From Arthrobacter sp. Leaf141 (GTDB taxonomy: Bacteria > Actinomycetota > Actinomycetes > Actinomycetales > Micrococcaceae), in assembly GCF_001424565.1 (NCBI RefSeq), contig NZ_LMOL01000005.1:808150-872149 (forward strand): a stretch of 64,000 bases of DNA, read 5' to 3'. Below the pieces are notes generated by a model that saw only the letters and a list, made by a program, of their open reading frames with translations, was not told the DNA's origin and did no database searches. Below, one piece after another: positions 7,902 through 16,191 of this stretch. A program made the position numbers and the translations under genes. Positions within the stretch are counted from its first letter, which is position 1, and the number at the start of each line of letters is the position of its first letter.

Positions 7902-8879
7902 ATGAGTTCGCCTGCTTCCCGCCCTGTCCCTCCAGCCGCTGCCAGCCTGCTTAACCTGCGTGGCGCCGTCGATCTTTCCAGCCTCAAGCAGCGCCCCGCC
8001 GCTCCCGCTCCCGCCAGCGGCGCGCCGGCGCCTGGTGCACCGGCAACGGGCGACGGCGGCCCGGAACTAAGCGTCAACGTCACCGAAGCCAACTTCCAGC
8101 AGCTTGTGGAGCTGTCCGCGCAGGTACCGGTTGTGATCGCGCTGTGGGCGCCGTATTCCCCGGAATCCGCGGGCATGCTCGAAACCCTCGAGCGCGTGGT
8201 GGCCGGCTACGCCGGAAAGCTGGTGCTGGGCGCCGCGGACGTGGAAGCCTTCCCACAGCTGGCCCAGGCGTTCCAAGTGCAGGCCGTGCCCACCGCCGTT
8301 GCAGTCCTTAAGGGCCAGCCTGTTCCGCTGTTTGAGGGCGGTGCAGAGGAAGAGCAGGTGCGTGGCATCCTGGATGAACTTTTGAAGGTGGCCGCAGCCA
8401 ATGGAGTGACCGGCAGCCTGAACGCCGGGCCGCAGGAGGAGCAGGAACCTGCGCCCCTGCCGCCCCTTCACCAGGCCGCCTATGATGCGATCGAGGCCGG
8501 CGACTACGAGGCCGCCGCCACCGCCTACCGCCAGGCGCTCAAGGAAATGCCTGCGGACCACGAGGCGAAGGCGGGGCTTTCGCAGGTGGAACTGATGGCC
8601 AGGCTGCAGCCGCTGTCCGCCCCGGACAGCGACGCGCTGCGCAAACTGGCCGCCGATGAGCCGGACAACATCGACGCCCAGCTGGGGGTGGCGGACCTGG
8701 ACGTTTCCGGCGGCCACGTGGAGGACGCCCTGAACCGGGTGGTCACCTTCATCGGCCGGAACTTCGGACCCGAGCGGGAGACTGCCCGGATCAGGCTGCT
8801 GGAACTGTTTGAAGTGGTTGGCGCCTCCGATGAGCGCGTTGCCAAGGCACGGCAGGCCCTGGCCCGGGTGCTGTTCTAG
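7902..8879 (+). CDS. thioredoxin-fold/TPR co-chaperone, CnoX (YbbN)-like, redox-dead
   Basis: This 325-residue cytoplasmic protein has a Pro/Ala-rich N-terminal stretch (to about 55), a thioredoxin fold (about 58-165, with the cis-Pro loop VPTAV) and tetratricopeptide-like helices (about 185-325). The thioredoxin active site reads WAPYSPES at 82-89 where WAxWCGPC is expected, so both catalytic cysteines are serines and the domain cannot act as a disulfide oxidoreductase. E. coli CnoX is a chaperedoxin with this domain order that hands clients to GroEL; a chaperone-like role is inferred. Its stop overlaps the GTG of the next gene by 1 nt, so the two are translationally coupled. Confidence 0.85.
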   Translation: MSSPASRPVPPAAASLLNLRGAVDLSSLKQRPAAPAPASGAPAPGAPATGDGGPELSVNVTEANFQQLVELSAQVPVVIALWAPYSPESAGMLETLERVVAGYAGKLVLGAADVEAFPQLAQAFQVQAVPTAVAVLKGQPVPLFEGGAEEEQVRGILDELLKVAAANGVTGSLNAGPQEEQEPAPLPPLHQAAYDAIEAGDYEAAATAYRQALKEMPADHEAKAGLSQVELMARLQPLSAPDSDALRKLAADEPDNIDAQLGVADLDVSGGHVEDALNRVVTFIGRNFGPERETARIRLLELFEVVGASDERVAKARQALARVLF

Positions 8880-9976
8880 TGCCGGGCCTGTTCGAGCCCC
8901 TGGCCCTGCGCGCCCTCGAACTCCGGCACCGCGGGTGGGTCTCGCCCATGTGCCAGTACAGCTGCGATCCCGACGCCGCGCCCGGAGTACCCAACGACTG
9001 GCACCTGATGCACCTGGGTTCCTTCGCCGCGGGCGGGGCGGCGCTGATCATCACCGAAGCCGCGGCCGTCAATGCGCAGGGCCGTATCAGTCCCAGGGAT
9101 GCCGGGCTGTACAACGACGACCAGGCGGCGGCCTGGCAGCGGATCACCTCCTTTGTGCACCGGCACGGCGCCGCGGACGCTAAGATCGGTGTCCAGCTCG
9201 CCCACGCCGGCCGGAAGGCCGCCACTTACTGGCCGTTCTCCGGGGAACAGGGCTCGGTGCCCGCTGCCGACGGCGGCTGGGACACCGTGGGACCGTCACC
9301 GGCCGCTTTTGACGGCTACGCGGTTCCGGCGGAGATGACGGAGGACCAGATCCGTGGCGTCATCGCGGACTTTGCCGCCGCCGCCGTGCGGGCCGTGGCG
9401 GCGGGATTCGACACGGTAGAGCTCCACGGTGCCCACGGCTACCTGCTGCACCAGTTCCAGAGCCCGCTGATCAACCGCCGCCAGGACGCCTGGGGCGGCA
9501 GCGAGGCAGGGCGCAACAGGCTGATGCTGGCAGTGATCGATGCTGTCCGCGACGTCATCCCGGACAGCATGCCCCTGCTGCTCAGGATTTCGGCCACGGA
9601 CTGGGCGCCGGGCGGGGTGGATTTGGCCGCATCCATCCGGCTGGCCCGGCAGGCAGTCGCCCAGGGTGTGGACCTGATCGATGTCTCCAGCGGAGGCGCT
9701 GTACCGCAGCAGCAGATTGCTCCCAGCCCCGGCTACCAGACAGGGTTTTCCGCCGCCATCCGCGCGGACGCAGGCGTCCCCACCGGGACTGTTGGCCTGC
9801 TGACGTCCGCCGGCCAAGCTGAACACGCCATCGCCACCGGCCAGGCGGACGCCGTGTTCCTGGGCCGGGCGGCCCTGCGGGATCCGCACTGGTGGCTGCG
9901 GGCCGCCTTCGAACTGGGTCATGACCTTCCGTGGGCGCCGCAGTACGAGCGCGCCGTGCCGCGGCGCACCTTCTGA
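8879..9976 (+). CDS. NADH:flavin oxidoreductase, Old Yellow Enzyme family (YqjM-like)
   Basis: This 365-residue FMN-dependent ene-reductase has the YqjM-type N-terminal motif VSPMCQYS with the redox-tuning cysteine, HLGSFA, QLAHAGRKA, and the substrate-binding histidine pair in HGAHGYLLHQFQSP. The phosphate-binding end TGQADAVFLGRAALRDP is also present. Such enzymes reduce activated C=C bonds with NAD(P)H. The GTG start overlaps the stop of the CnoX-like gene, and a DUF3253 gene follows, forming a probable three-gene operon. Confidence 0.92.
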   Translation: MPGLFEPLALRALELRHRGWVSPMCQYSCDPDAAPGVPNDWHLMHLGSFAAGGAALIITEAAAVNAQGRISPRDAGLYNDDQAAAWQRITSFVHRHGAADAKIGVQLAHAGRKAATYWPFSGEQGSVPAADGGWDTVGPSPAAFDGYAVPAEMTEDQIRGVIADFAAAAVRAVAAGFDTVELHGAHGYLLHQFQSPLINRRQDAWGGSEAGRNRLMLAVIDAVRDVIPDSMPLLLRISATDWAPGGVDLAASIRLARQAVAQGVDLIDVSSGGAVPQQQIAPSPGYQTGFSAAIRADAGVPTGTVGLLTSAGQAEHAIATGQADAVFLGRAALRDPHWWLRAAFELGHDLPWAPQYERAVPRRTF

Positions 9977-9989
9977 GGCGCTGACACCC

Positions 9990-10310
9990 ATGGCACACCG
10001 GGAAGAAGTACCGGATGAAGCTCCCCGGGAGAAAAACCCGGCCGACGGGAGCCGCGGCGTGGGTCCCGTCGACCAGGAGCTGGAAGCGAAAATCCTCGAA
10101 CTCCTGGCGGCCAGGGCCGCAACGTCCACCATCTGCCCTTCGGATGCCGCCCGGGCAGTGGGCGGGGACACCTGGCGTGACCTGATGGAGCCTGCCCGGC
10201 AGGCAGCCCGGCGGCTGGTGGGCGCCGGGCAGGTCAGCATCACCCAGGGCGGGACCGTGGTGGATCCGTCCACGGCCAAGGGACCCATCCGCATCCGCCG
10301 GGCCAGGTAG
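9990..10310 (+). CDS. DUF3253 protein
   Basis: This 106-residue protein has a charged N-terminal 25 residues and then the DUF3253 fold. The fold looks like a small winged-helix unit: KILELLAARAATSTICPSDAARAV, then ARQAARRLVGAGQVSITQGG and a conserved basic end GPIRIRR. It follows the Old Yellow Enzyme gene by 13 nt. Function is unknown in the family; a nucleic-acid-binding role is only suggested by the helix pattern. Confidence 0.8.
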   Translation: MAHREEVPDEAPREKNPADGSRGVGPVDQELEAKILELLAARAATSTICPSDAARAVGGDTWRDLMEPARQAARRLVGAGQVSITQGGTVVDPSTAKGPIRIRRAR

Positions 10311-10315
10311 CCGGC

Positions 10316-11242
10316 TTAGCCCAGTTCGCCGGTGCCGGCTGCCGTCAGTGGCAGGATCCGGTCCCAGAATTCGGCCGGGATGTCCCAGCCGGCAAGATCC
10401 ACAGCCTCCGCAACCCGGTCGGGTTCCGACATACCCACGATGGTGGAGGTGACGCGGGGGTCCCTGGTGGAGAACTGCAGGGCAGCGGCGGCCAGGGGAA
10501 CGGAATACTCGGCGCAAAGGGCAGCCATCTTCCGGACACGGCCGATGATCGCGGGGGAGGCGGGCCGGTAGCAGTAGTTGGGTTCGGCGTCGGGTCCCTT
10601 AACCAGCATCCCGCCGCCGAACGGGGCAGCGTTCACGAACGCCACACCACGCTCCGCCGCATCCCGGATGAGGGGCCCGGCGCTCTGGTCCACCAGCGTG
10701 TAGCGGTTGTGGCTGATCACAACGTCGAACACGTCCAGGGCGAGGTACTTCAGTTCCAGGTCGATGGGCCCACCCGCCACGCCCAGGTGTCCGATCACAC
10801 CTTGGCTGCGCAGGTCCAGGAGCGCTTCGAGCGGCCCGCCGGCAGCAGTACCCTCCTCGAACGTGATTTTTTCGGGGTCGTGCAGGTACACCAGCGGCAG
10901 GTGGTCAAGCCCCAGCCGGTCCAGGCTTTCCTCAACGGACTGCCGGACCCGCGCGCCCGAATAGTCGGCAACGCCACGGATCGGGTCCACTTTGGTGGCC
11001 ACCACCACCCCGTCCGGAACGCCGCCGGCTGCGGCGATGGCGGCACCGATCCGGCGCTCGCTGTTGGTTTCGCCGTACTCATTGGAGGTATCGATGAAGT
11101 TCAGGGGTCCCGCAAAGGCCCTGAGGATGGTGTCGACGGCGGTGTCGGTGCCGCGGGGTGCCGGGTGGCTGCCCAGGGAGCTGGTGCCCACGCAGACGGT
11201 GGAGACGGTCAGCCCGGTGCGGCCCAGGGTGCGGTAGTCCAT
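10316..11242 (-). CDS. aldo/keto reductase (aldose dehydrogenase-like)
   Basis: This 308-residue NAD(P)-dependent oxidoreductase has the AKR tetrad in order: D51 and Y56 (FIDTSNEYG), K84 (VATKVD) and H121 (YLHDPE). The overall sequence resembles the D-threo-aldose 1-dehydrogenase / L-fucose dehydrogenase branch, so sugar oxidation is possible but not proven. The ATG has AAGGA upstream, so its message is leadered. It converges on DUF3253 with a 5-nt gap and no separate terminator. Confidence 0.88.
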   Translation of the reverse strand: MDYRTLGRTGLTVSTVCVGTSSLGSHPAPRGTDTAVDTILRAFAGPLNFIDTSNEYGETNSERRIGAAIAAAGGVPDGVVVATKVDPIRGVADYSGARVRQSVEESLDRLGLDHLPLVYLHDPEKITFEEGTAAGGPLEALLDLRSQGVIGHLGVAGGPIDLELKYLALDVFDVVISHNRYTLVDQSAGPLIRDAAERGVAFVNAAPFGGGMLVKGPDAEPNYCYRPASPAIIGRVRKMAALCAEYSVPLAAAALQFSTRDPRVTSTIVGMSEPDRVAEAVDLAGWDIPAEFWDRILPLTAAGTGELG

Positions 11243-11335
11243 TCGGGAATCCTTCGGTTCAAACGGCGGGGAAACGCTTTCTTCTCCAGTATGCCGGTCT
11301 GCCCCGGCCGGGATGCCCGCTCGCCGCCCCGCGTG

Positions 11336-13210
11336 TCAGCCCAAAAGATCATCGGCGTAGCACCAGCGCCAGTCTTCCCCGGGTTCGATGCTGCGCATGA
11401 CAGGGTGGCTGGTTTCGTGGAAATGCAGCGAGGCGTGGCGCCCGACGGAGGAATCGCAACAGCCCACGTTCCCGCATTCCAGGCACATCCGCAGGTGCAC
11501 CGTGGCCGTTCCTTCACGCCGGCACGCTGCGCAGAAAGCGTCGGGCGGGACCGCGGGCTCTGCAGCTGCTGCCAGATGCCCGCAGATTCCGCCGGGCCGG
11601 GCGATCCCTTCACCGCCACCGCCATCGGAGGAGTCCAGCTCGTCCAGGGCCGCATCCAGCATGGACTCCTCGATGTCCAGCCGTTCCAGCACCTCACTGA
11701 TCACCTCGTGCGCAAACTGCCCACCCCGCCGCAGGTCCAGGACCTTGGTCCGTTCGGCATCCAGCATGGCCATCCGCAACCGGGCATACCCCTGGCTGGG
11801 CGTTGCGGCGTCCGACTCGGGCCGGCCCAGCCGTTCCCAGGCGGCCAGGCCCCGTTCCTGCGTCCGGCGCTTGAGCATGTCCATGACTTCCGGCGGGTCA
11901 GTGTCCCGGCGCAGTTCCGCCAGCCGCCCCAGGCCGGCGTCTGTGGCCAGCTGCATCAGCGAAGCCCGGTTCAGCGCGTCCTCGCGCCGGTCCGGACCCT
12001 GCACCGCCAGCAGCCTGACCAGAACAGGGAGTGTGAAACCCTGCAGCACCAACGTCCCGCCAACCACCACCAGGGCAGCCAGGACCAGCACATTCCGGTG
12101 TTCCAGGTCTGCGGGCAATGTCAGTACCGCGGCCAGGGTGACCACGCCCCGCATTCCGGCCCAGGAGACAATCGCCGCGGCCTGCCATGGTGGATCCGGC
12201 TCGGCCTTCCGGACCGAGGGAACCAGGCGCGGCAGGAACGTGGCCGGGAACACCCAGACCGGCCGGAGCAGCAGCACCGCCAGGAGGATCACCGCGCAGC
12301 CCAGCCAGACCCGGCCGGCACCCAGCGAGTCGTCCTGGACACCCTCCACGATGGCCCGCACCTGCAGCCCGATCAGCAGGAACACCGAGTTCTCCAGCAG
12401 GAACTGCACCGTGTCCCAGTTGCTGCGGGCACTCTGGCGGGCTGCGCCGTTGGGCATGGAGGGTGCCTTGAAGCCCATCACCAGCCCGGTCACAACAACA
12501 GCCAGCACCCCGGAGGCATGGATGGCCTCAGCGGGGAGGTACGCCACAAAAGGGGCCATCAAGGACGTGGACGTGTTGATGGCCACGTTGCTGACCCGCT
12601 TACGGACCTCCGTGAGGACATAGGCGGCCGCGAACCCCACAGCCAGCCCACCGCCGGCGGCCACCAGGAAACCGCCTGCGACCTCCAGTGCGGAAACGGA
12701 CCCCGCGATCGCCGCGATCGCAGCGCGCAGGCACACCAGCGCGGTGGCGTCGTTAACCAGCGACTCGCCCTCGAGGATGCTGACGATGCGGCGGGGCATG
12801 CCCACCCGCCGCGCGATGGACGTGGCAGCCACGGCGTCCGGCGGGGCCACCACGGCGCCCAGGGCAATGGCCGCAGCCAGGGGGATCTCCGGGAACAGCC
12901 ACCACACCACAAATCCCACGGCGATGGTGCCGAACACAACGTAGCCCACGGACAGCAGCCCGATGGACCTGATGTTGGAACTGAAATCAAACAGCGAGGA
13001 CCGGAAGGCGGCGGCATACAGCAGGGGTGGCAGCAGGCCCACCAGGACCAGTTCGGGGTTGAGCTCAACCTCCGGGATGAACGGCAGGAAGGATCCCGCC
13101 ACTCCCGCCAGGACCAGCAGCAGCGGAACGGGAAGGTCAAGCTTCCTGCCCAGCGCGCTGACGGCGCAAACCACGGCGACGATGACCAGCAGGCCCAGGG
13201 CAATGTGCAT
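11336..13210 (-). CDS. Na+/H+ antiporter (NhaP/CPA1) fused to a UBP-type zinc finger
   Basis: This 624-residue protein has about 12 membrane segments (residues 1-410), with the CPA1 ion-site motif VVAPPDAVAATS and the later conserved SLVNDATALV and SWAGMRGVVTLA. A cytoplasmic helical region (about 430-545) follows. The last 80 residues form a zinc finger of the ubiquitin-hydrolase type: CGH, CAAC, CLEC, a CC pair and a run of spaced histidines (GRHASLHFHETSHP). CPA1 proteins exchange Na+ or K+ for H+. In bacteria the finger has no ubiquitin to bind, so a sensing or interaction role is inferred. The start at 13210 (MHIALG) is preferred to the longer frame; CAGACT lies 6 nt upstream. Confidence 0.9.
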   Translation of the reverse strand: MHIALGLLVIVAVVCAVSALGRKLDLPVPLLLVLAGVAGSFLPFIPEVELNPELVLVGLLPPLLYAAAFRSSLFDFSSNIRSIGLLSVGYVVFGTIAVGFVVWWLFPEIPLAAAIALGAVVAPPDAVAATSIARRVGMPRRIVSILEGESLVNDATALVCLRAAIAAIAGSVSALEVAGGFLVAAGGGLAVGFAAAYVLTEVRKRVSNVAINTSTSLMAPFVAYLPAEAIHASGVLAVVVTGLVMGFKAPSMPNGAARQSARSNWDTVQFLLENSVFLLIGLQVRAIVEGVQDDSLGAGRVWLGCAVILLAVLLLRPVWVFPATFLPRLVPSVRKAEPDPPWQAAAIVSWAGMRGVVTLAAVLTLPADLEHRNVLVLAALVVVGGTLVLQGFTLPVLVRLLAVQGPDRREDALNRASLMQLATDAGLGRLAELRRDTDPPEVMDMLKRRTQERGLAAWERLGRPESDAATPSQGYARLRMAMLDAERTKVLDLRRGGQFAHEVISEVLERLDIEESMLDAALDELDSSDGGGGEGIARPGGICGHLAAAAEPAVPPDAFCAACRREGTATVHLRMCLECGNVGCCDSSVGRHASLHFHETSHPVMRSIEPGEDWRWCYADDLLG

Positions 13211-13326
13211 GAGGCAAGTCTGACAGGCTGCGGCCACAGGACCGCCCCAACGGGAGCGCGCGCGGGGTGCTCCTACGCCTATTTCACTACTCCTCCGGGA
13301 GGACCCGCCGCCCGGGGGTCGAAGGC

Positions 13327-13332
13327 TAGTCT
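13327..13332 (+). promoter_or_regulatory. -10 box TAGTCT, leaderless ABC operon promoter
   Basis: TAGTCT is followed by 6 nt and the ATG at 13339, with no Shine-Dalgarno sequence. Confidence 0.6.
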
Positions 13333-13338
13333 GGCTTT

Positions 13339-14133
13339 ATGACAGCTCTGCAACCTGAACAGGCGCCACGGCCCGGTACGGCACCCGCCCTGTCCATCAA
13401 TGGCCTGGCAAAACGGTTCGGCGGGAAAATCGCGGTCGACGGCATCAGCCTTGATGTGCCGGCGGGTTCCTTTTACGGCGTTGTGGGCCCCAACGGCGCC
13501 GGCAAGACCACCACGCTCTCGATGGCCACCGGGCTGCTGCGGCCGGACTTCGGCACGGCAGCCGTGCACGGCGTGGATGTCTGGTCGAACCCCTTGGAAG
13601 CCAAGAAACTGATGGGGATCCTCCCTGACGGCGTCCGGTTGTTCGACCGGCTCACCGGCGAACAGCTCATCACCTACGCCGGCCTGCTGCGGGGCATGGA
13701 CAGGGACGTGGTGGCCACCCGCGTGCGCGAACTGCTGGCTGCCATGGACCTGACCAAGGATGCCGGGACGCTGGTGGTGGACTACTCCGCCGGCATGACC
13801 AAGAAGATCGCGTTGGCATCCGCCCTTATCCACGCCCCGCGGCTGCTGGTCCTGGACGAACCGTTCGAAGCGGTGGACCCGGTCAGTGCCGCCAACATCC
13901 GCTCCATCCTCGACGGCTATGTGGGTTCCGGCGGTACGGTGATCGTTTCCAGCCACGTGATGGACCTGGTCCAGCGCATGTGCGACCACGTGGCAGTGGT
14001 GGCCGGTGGCAGGCTGCTGGCCGCCGGAACTGTTGACGAAGTCCGCGGCGAAGCCTCGCTCGAGGACCGGTTCGTGGAACTGGTGGGCGGCCGAAGCACA
14101 ACGGAGGGGCTCGAATGGTTGCGCACCTCCTAA
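13339..14133 (+). CDS. ABC transporter ATP-binding protein
   Basis: This 264-residue ATPase has Walker A GPNGAGKT at 50-57, a divergent signature YSAGM at 149-153 in place of LSGGQ, and Walker B LLVLDEPF with D173 and the catalytic Glu, followed by the D-loop EAVDP and H-loop SSHVMD. It is the single ATPase of an ABC-2-like exporter. The permease gene begins inside its last codons (19-nt overlap), so both are made together. The transported substrate is unknown. Confidence 0.93.
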   Translation: MTALQPEQAPRPGTAPALSINGLAKRFGGKIAVDGISLDVPAGSFYGVVGPNGAGKTTTLSMATGLLRPDFGTAAVHGVDVWSNPLEAKKLMGILPDGVRLFDRLTGEQLITYAGLLRGMDRDVVATRVRELLAAMDLTKDAGTLVVDYSAGMTKKIALASALIHAPRLLVLDEPFEAVDPVSAANIRSILDGYVGSGGTVIVSSHVMDLVQRMCDHVAVVAGGRLLAAGTVDEVRGEASLEDRFVELVGGRSTTEGLEWLRTS

Positions 14134-15689
14134 GGCTCAAACTCACACTGCTGCGAAACGGCCTCCGCCGGAGTCCGTGGCAGCTGGTGGGCATGGCGTT
14201 CGGTGCCCTGTACGCCCTGGGCATCATCGGGCTGCTGATTTTCGCCCTGGTGATGCTACGGACCGAACCACTGGAGCTTGCCTCCACTGCGGTGGTCCTG
14301 GGCGGGGCCGCAGCCATCGTCGGCTGGGCCGTGATCCCGGTTGTGGCCTCCGGAACGGACATGACCCTGGACCCTGCCCGCTTCACCACCTTCGCCATCC
14401 CGCTGCGGAAGATGCTCCCGGGCCTGGCGCTGGGCGGGCTGATCGGAATCCCCGGCATCGCCACCGCCCTGGTGGGACTGTCCACGGCCGTGACCTGGTG
14501 GCGCGGGGTGCTGCCGGTCCTGGCGGCCGTGGTTGGCGCGGCCCTTGGCGTCCTGACCTGCATTGTCATCTCCAAGGTGACCACCACGGCGACCGCAAGC
14601 CTGGCAGCTTCCCGCCGCTTCAAGGACGTCAGCGCCATCGCTTTTATGGTTCCGCTGGTCCTGCTCGGACCCATCATCGCCGGCGTGACCCGCGGCATCA
14701 CGGATTCCGCGGCCTTCCTGCCGGAACTGGCCCGCACCATGTCCTGGACGCCGCTGGGCGCCTCCTGGGCCCTGGCCGGGGACGTCGCGGCAGGCGACGC
14801 GGGACCGGCGCTGCTGAAGCTGCTGATCGCCGCCGCCACGCTGGCCGCACTGGCGTGGGCGTGGAAGTCCATGCTGGAACGGGCCCTGGTGACCCCGCCC
14901 TACAGCGGCGGCAGCACCAAGCGCAAGGGCGGCAAGCTGGGCCTGCTGGGCCTGCTGCCACCAACCCCCACCGGCGCCGTGACGGCCCGGGCGCTGACCT
15001 ACTGGCTGCGCGACCCCCGCTACTCAGGGTCCCTGGTGGTGATCCCGCTGCTCCCGGTGGTGCTGGTGTTCACCGGCGCCCAGAGCGGGGATTTCAGCAG
15101 CCTGGCCATCCTGGCGCCGCTATCCTCCTTCCTCCTGGCCTGGTCGATCTCAGCCGACGTCTCCTACGACAACACTGCGTTTGCCCTGCACCTCGCCACG
15201 GGTGTCAGGGGCACCGCGGACCGGTTGGGCCGGGCCATGGCCTGCCTGCTGTTCTCCCTTCCCACGGTACTGGTTTTCGCCGTGGCATATGCCGTCCTGA
15301 CCGACACCTGGTATGCGTTCCCGGGGCTGCTGGGACTAACGCTGGGCATCCTGTTCAGCGGGCTGGGCCTTTCGTCTGTGGTGTCTGCCCGGTACACCAC
15401 GCCCGTGCCCTTGCCCGGTGACAGCCCGTTCAAAAAGCCGCCGGGCAACGTGGGCCAGACCATGGCCGTCCAGTTCGGCGGCATGGGCGTCCTGCTGGTC
15501 CTGGTGATCCCCGAGGTTGCACTGCTTATTGCCGAACTGGTCACCGGCAACAGGATGCTGGGCTGGATCAACCTGGCCGTGGGCCTGCTGCTGGGTCTTG
15601 GACTCTTCGCCGGCGGCATCCGGCTGGGCGGAAAATGGCTTGACGCCAGGGGGCCGGAACTCCTGGCCCAGGTGGGCGTCAATAAGTAA
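14115..15689 (+). CDS. ABC transporter permease
   Basis: This 524-residue membrane protein has about 12-13 hydrophobic segments with short loops. It starts with a basic cytoplasmic end (MVAHLLRLKLTLLRNGLRR) and is encoded directly after and overlapping its ATPase. Size and layout match large actinobacterial ABC-2-type exporter permeases. No substrate-specific motif is visible. A GC-rich hairpin follows the gene. Confidence 0.9.
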   Translation: MVAHLLRLKLTLLRNGLRRSPWQLVGMAFGALYALGIIGLLIFALVMLRTEPLELASTAVVLGGAAAIVGWAVIPVVASGTDMTLDPARFTTFAIPLRKMLPGLALGGLIGIPGIATALVGLSTAVTWWRGVLPVLAAVVGAALGVLTCIVISKVTTTATASLAASRRFKDVSAIAFMVPLVLLGPIIAGVTRGITDSAAFLPELARTMSWTPLGASWALAGDVAAGDAGPALLKLLIAAATLAALAWAWKSMLERALVTPPYSGGSTKRKGGKLGLLGLLPPTPTGAVTARALTYWLRDPRYSGSLVVIPLLPVVLVFTGAQSGDFSSLAILAPLSSFLLAWSISADVSYDNTAFALHLATGVRGTADRLGRAMACLLFSLPTVLVFAVAYAVLTDTWYAFPGLLGLTLGILFSGLGLSSVVSARYTTPVPLPGDSPFKKPPGNVGQTMAVQFGGMGVLLVLVIPEVALLIAELVTGNRMLGWINLAVGLLLGLGLFAGGIRLGGKWLDARGPELLAQVGVNK

Positions 15690-15701
15690 TGCCTTTCACC
15701 G

Positions 15702-15727
15702 GGGCCGCTGCCGCACGGCAGCGGCCC
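15702..15727 (+). terminator. hairpin terminator of the ABC operon
   Basis: GGGCCGCTGCCG and CGGCAGCGGCCC pair perfectly over 12 bp around CA, 13 nt after the permease stop. The U-tract is poor, as is common in high-GC genomes. Confidence 0.7.
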
Positions 15728-15845
15728 TTGGCGTCCCCGGCGCCTGTTCCAACACGCCCGGGCGCGCCGGCTGTCCCTGCGCTGCACCTGGTCCAAACGG
15801 GCACCCGGGAGGTCCCGGCGTCGAATGCCAGGCCTTCGGAAAGGC

Positions 15846-15851
15846 TAAGAT
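15846..15851 (+). promoter_or_regulatory. -10 box TAAGAT, leaderless DUF3039 promoter
   Basis: TAAGAT is followed by 7 nt and the ATG at 15859. It selects that ATG among three close in-frame ATGs (15850, 15859, 15868), because 15850 would lie inside the box. Confidence 0.6.
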
Positions 15852-15858
15852 GGAAGGC

Positions 15859-16191
15859 ATGACTAGCATGACGGACCCTCTCGAAAACGATCCGCGGCGC
15901 GAGCTGTCCGGGGCTGGAACGTCCACGGCCACCATTGAGCGCGAGGAACTCCGCCAGGAAGTGGAGCCCGGGGACCGGGAGCGCTTTTCGCACTATGTGC
16001 GGAAGGAAAAAATCATGGAGTCCGCCCTCAGTGGCGAACCCGTTATTGCCCTGTGCGGCAAGGTCTGGACGCCGGGCCGGGATCCCAAAAAGTTTCCGGT
16101 CTGCCCCATGTGCAAAGAGGTTTATGACGGTCTGCGGCCCAGCAACGACGGTGGCAAGGGCTCCGGCGGGGACAAGGGCAACAACAAATAG
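15859..16191 (+). CDS. DUF3039 zinc-ribbon-like protein
   Basis: This 110-residue protein has an acidic, probably unstructured N-terminal part. The conserved DUF3039 core follows: YVRKEKIMESALSGEPVIALCG then FPVCPMCKEVYDGL. One Cys, a spacer and a CxxC look like a three- or four-ligand metal site. The tail is Gly/Lys-rich. Its stop codon overlaps the GTG of the downstream helicase by 1 nt, so the two are coupled. Family function is unknown; a partner or nucleic-acid-binding subunit for the helicase is an inference. Confidence 0.85.
   Translation: MTSMTDPLENDPRRELSGAGTSTATIEREELRQEVEPGDRERFSHYVRKEKIMESALSGEPVIALCGKVWTPGRDPKKFPVCPMCKEVYDGLRPSNDGGKGSGGDKGNNK

Noticed and set aside
10709..13342. 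877-codon open frame on the plus strand
   Set aside because: It lies opposite the aldo/keto reductase and NhaP genes, is rich in Gln/His/Arg/Pro runs typical of antisense GC-rich shadows, and has no recognisable domain.
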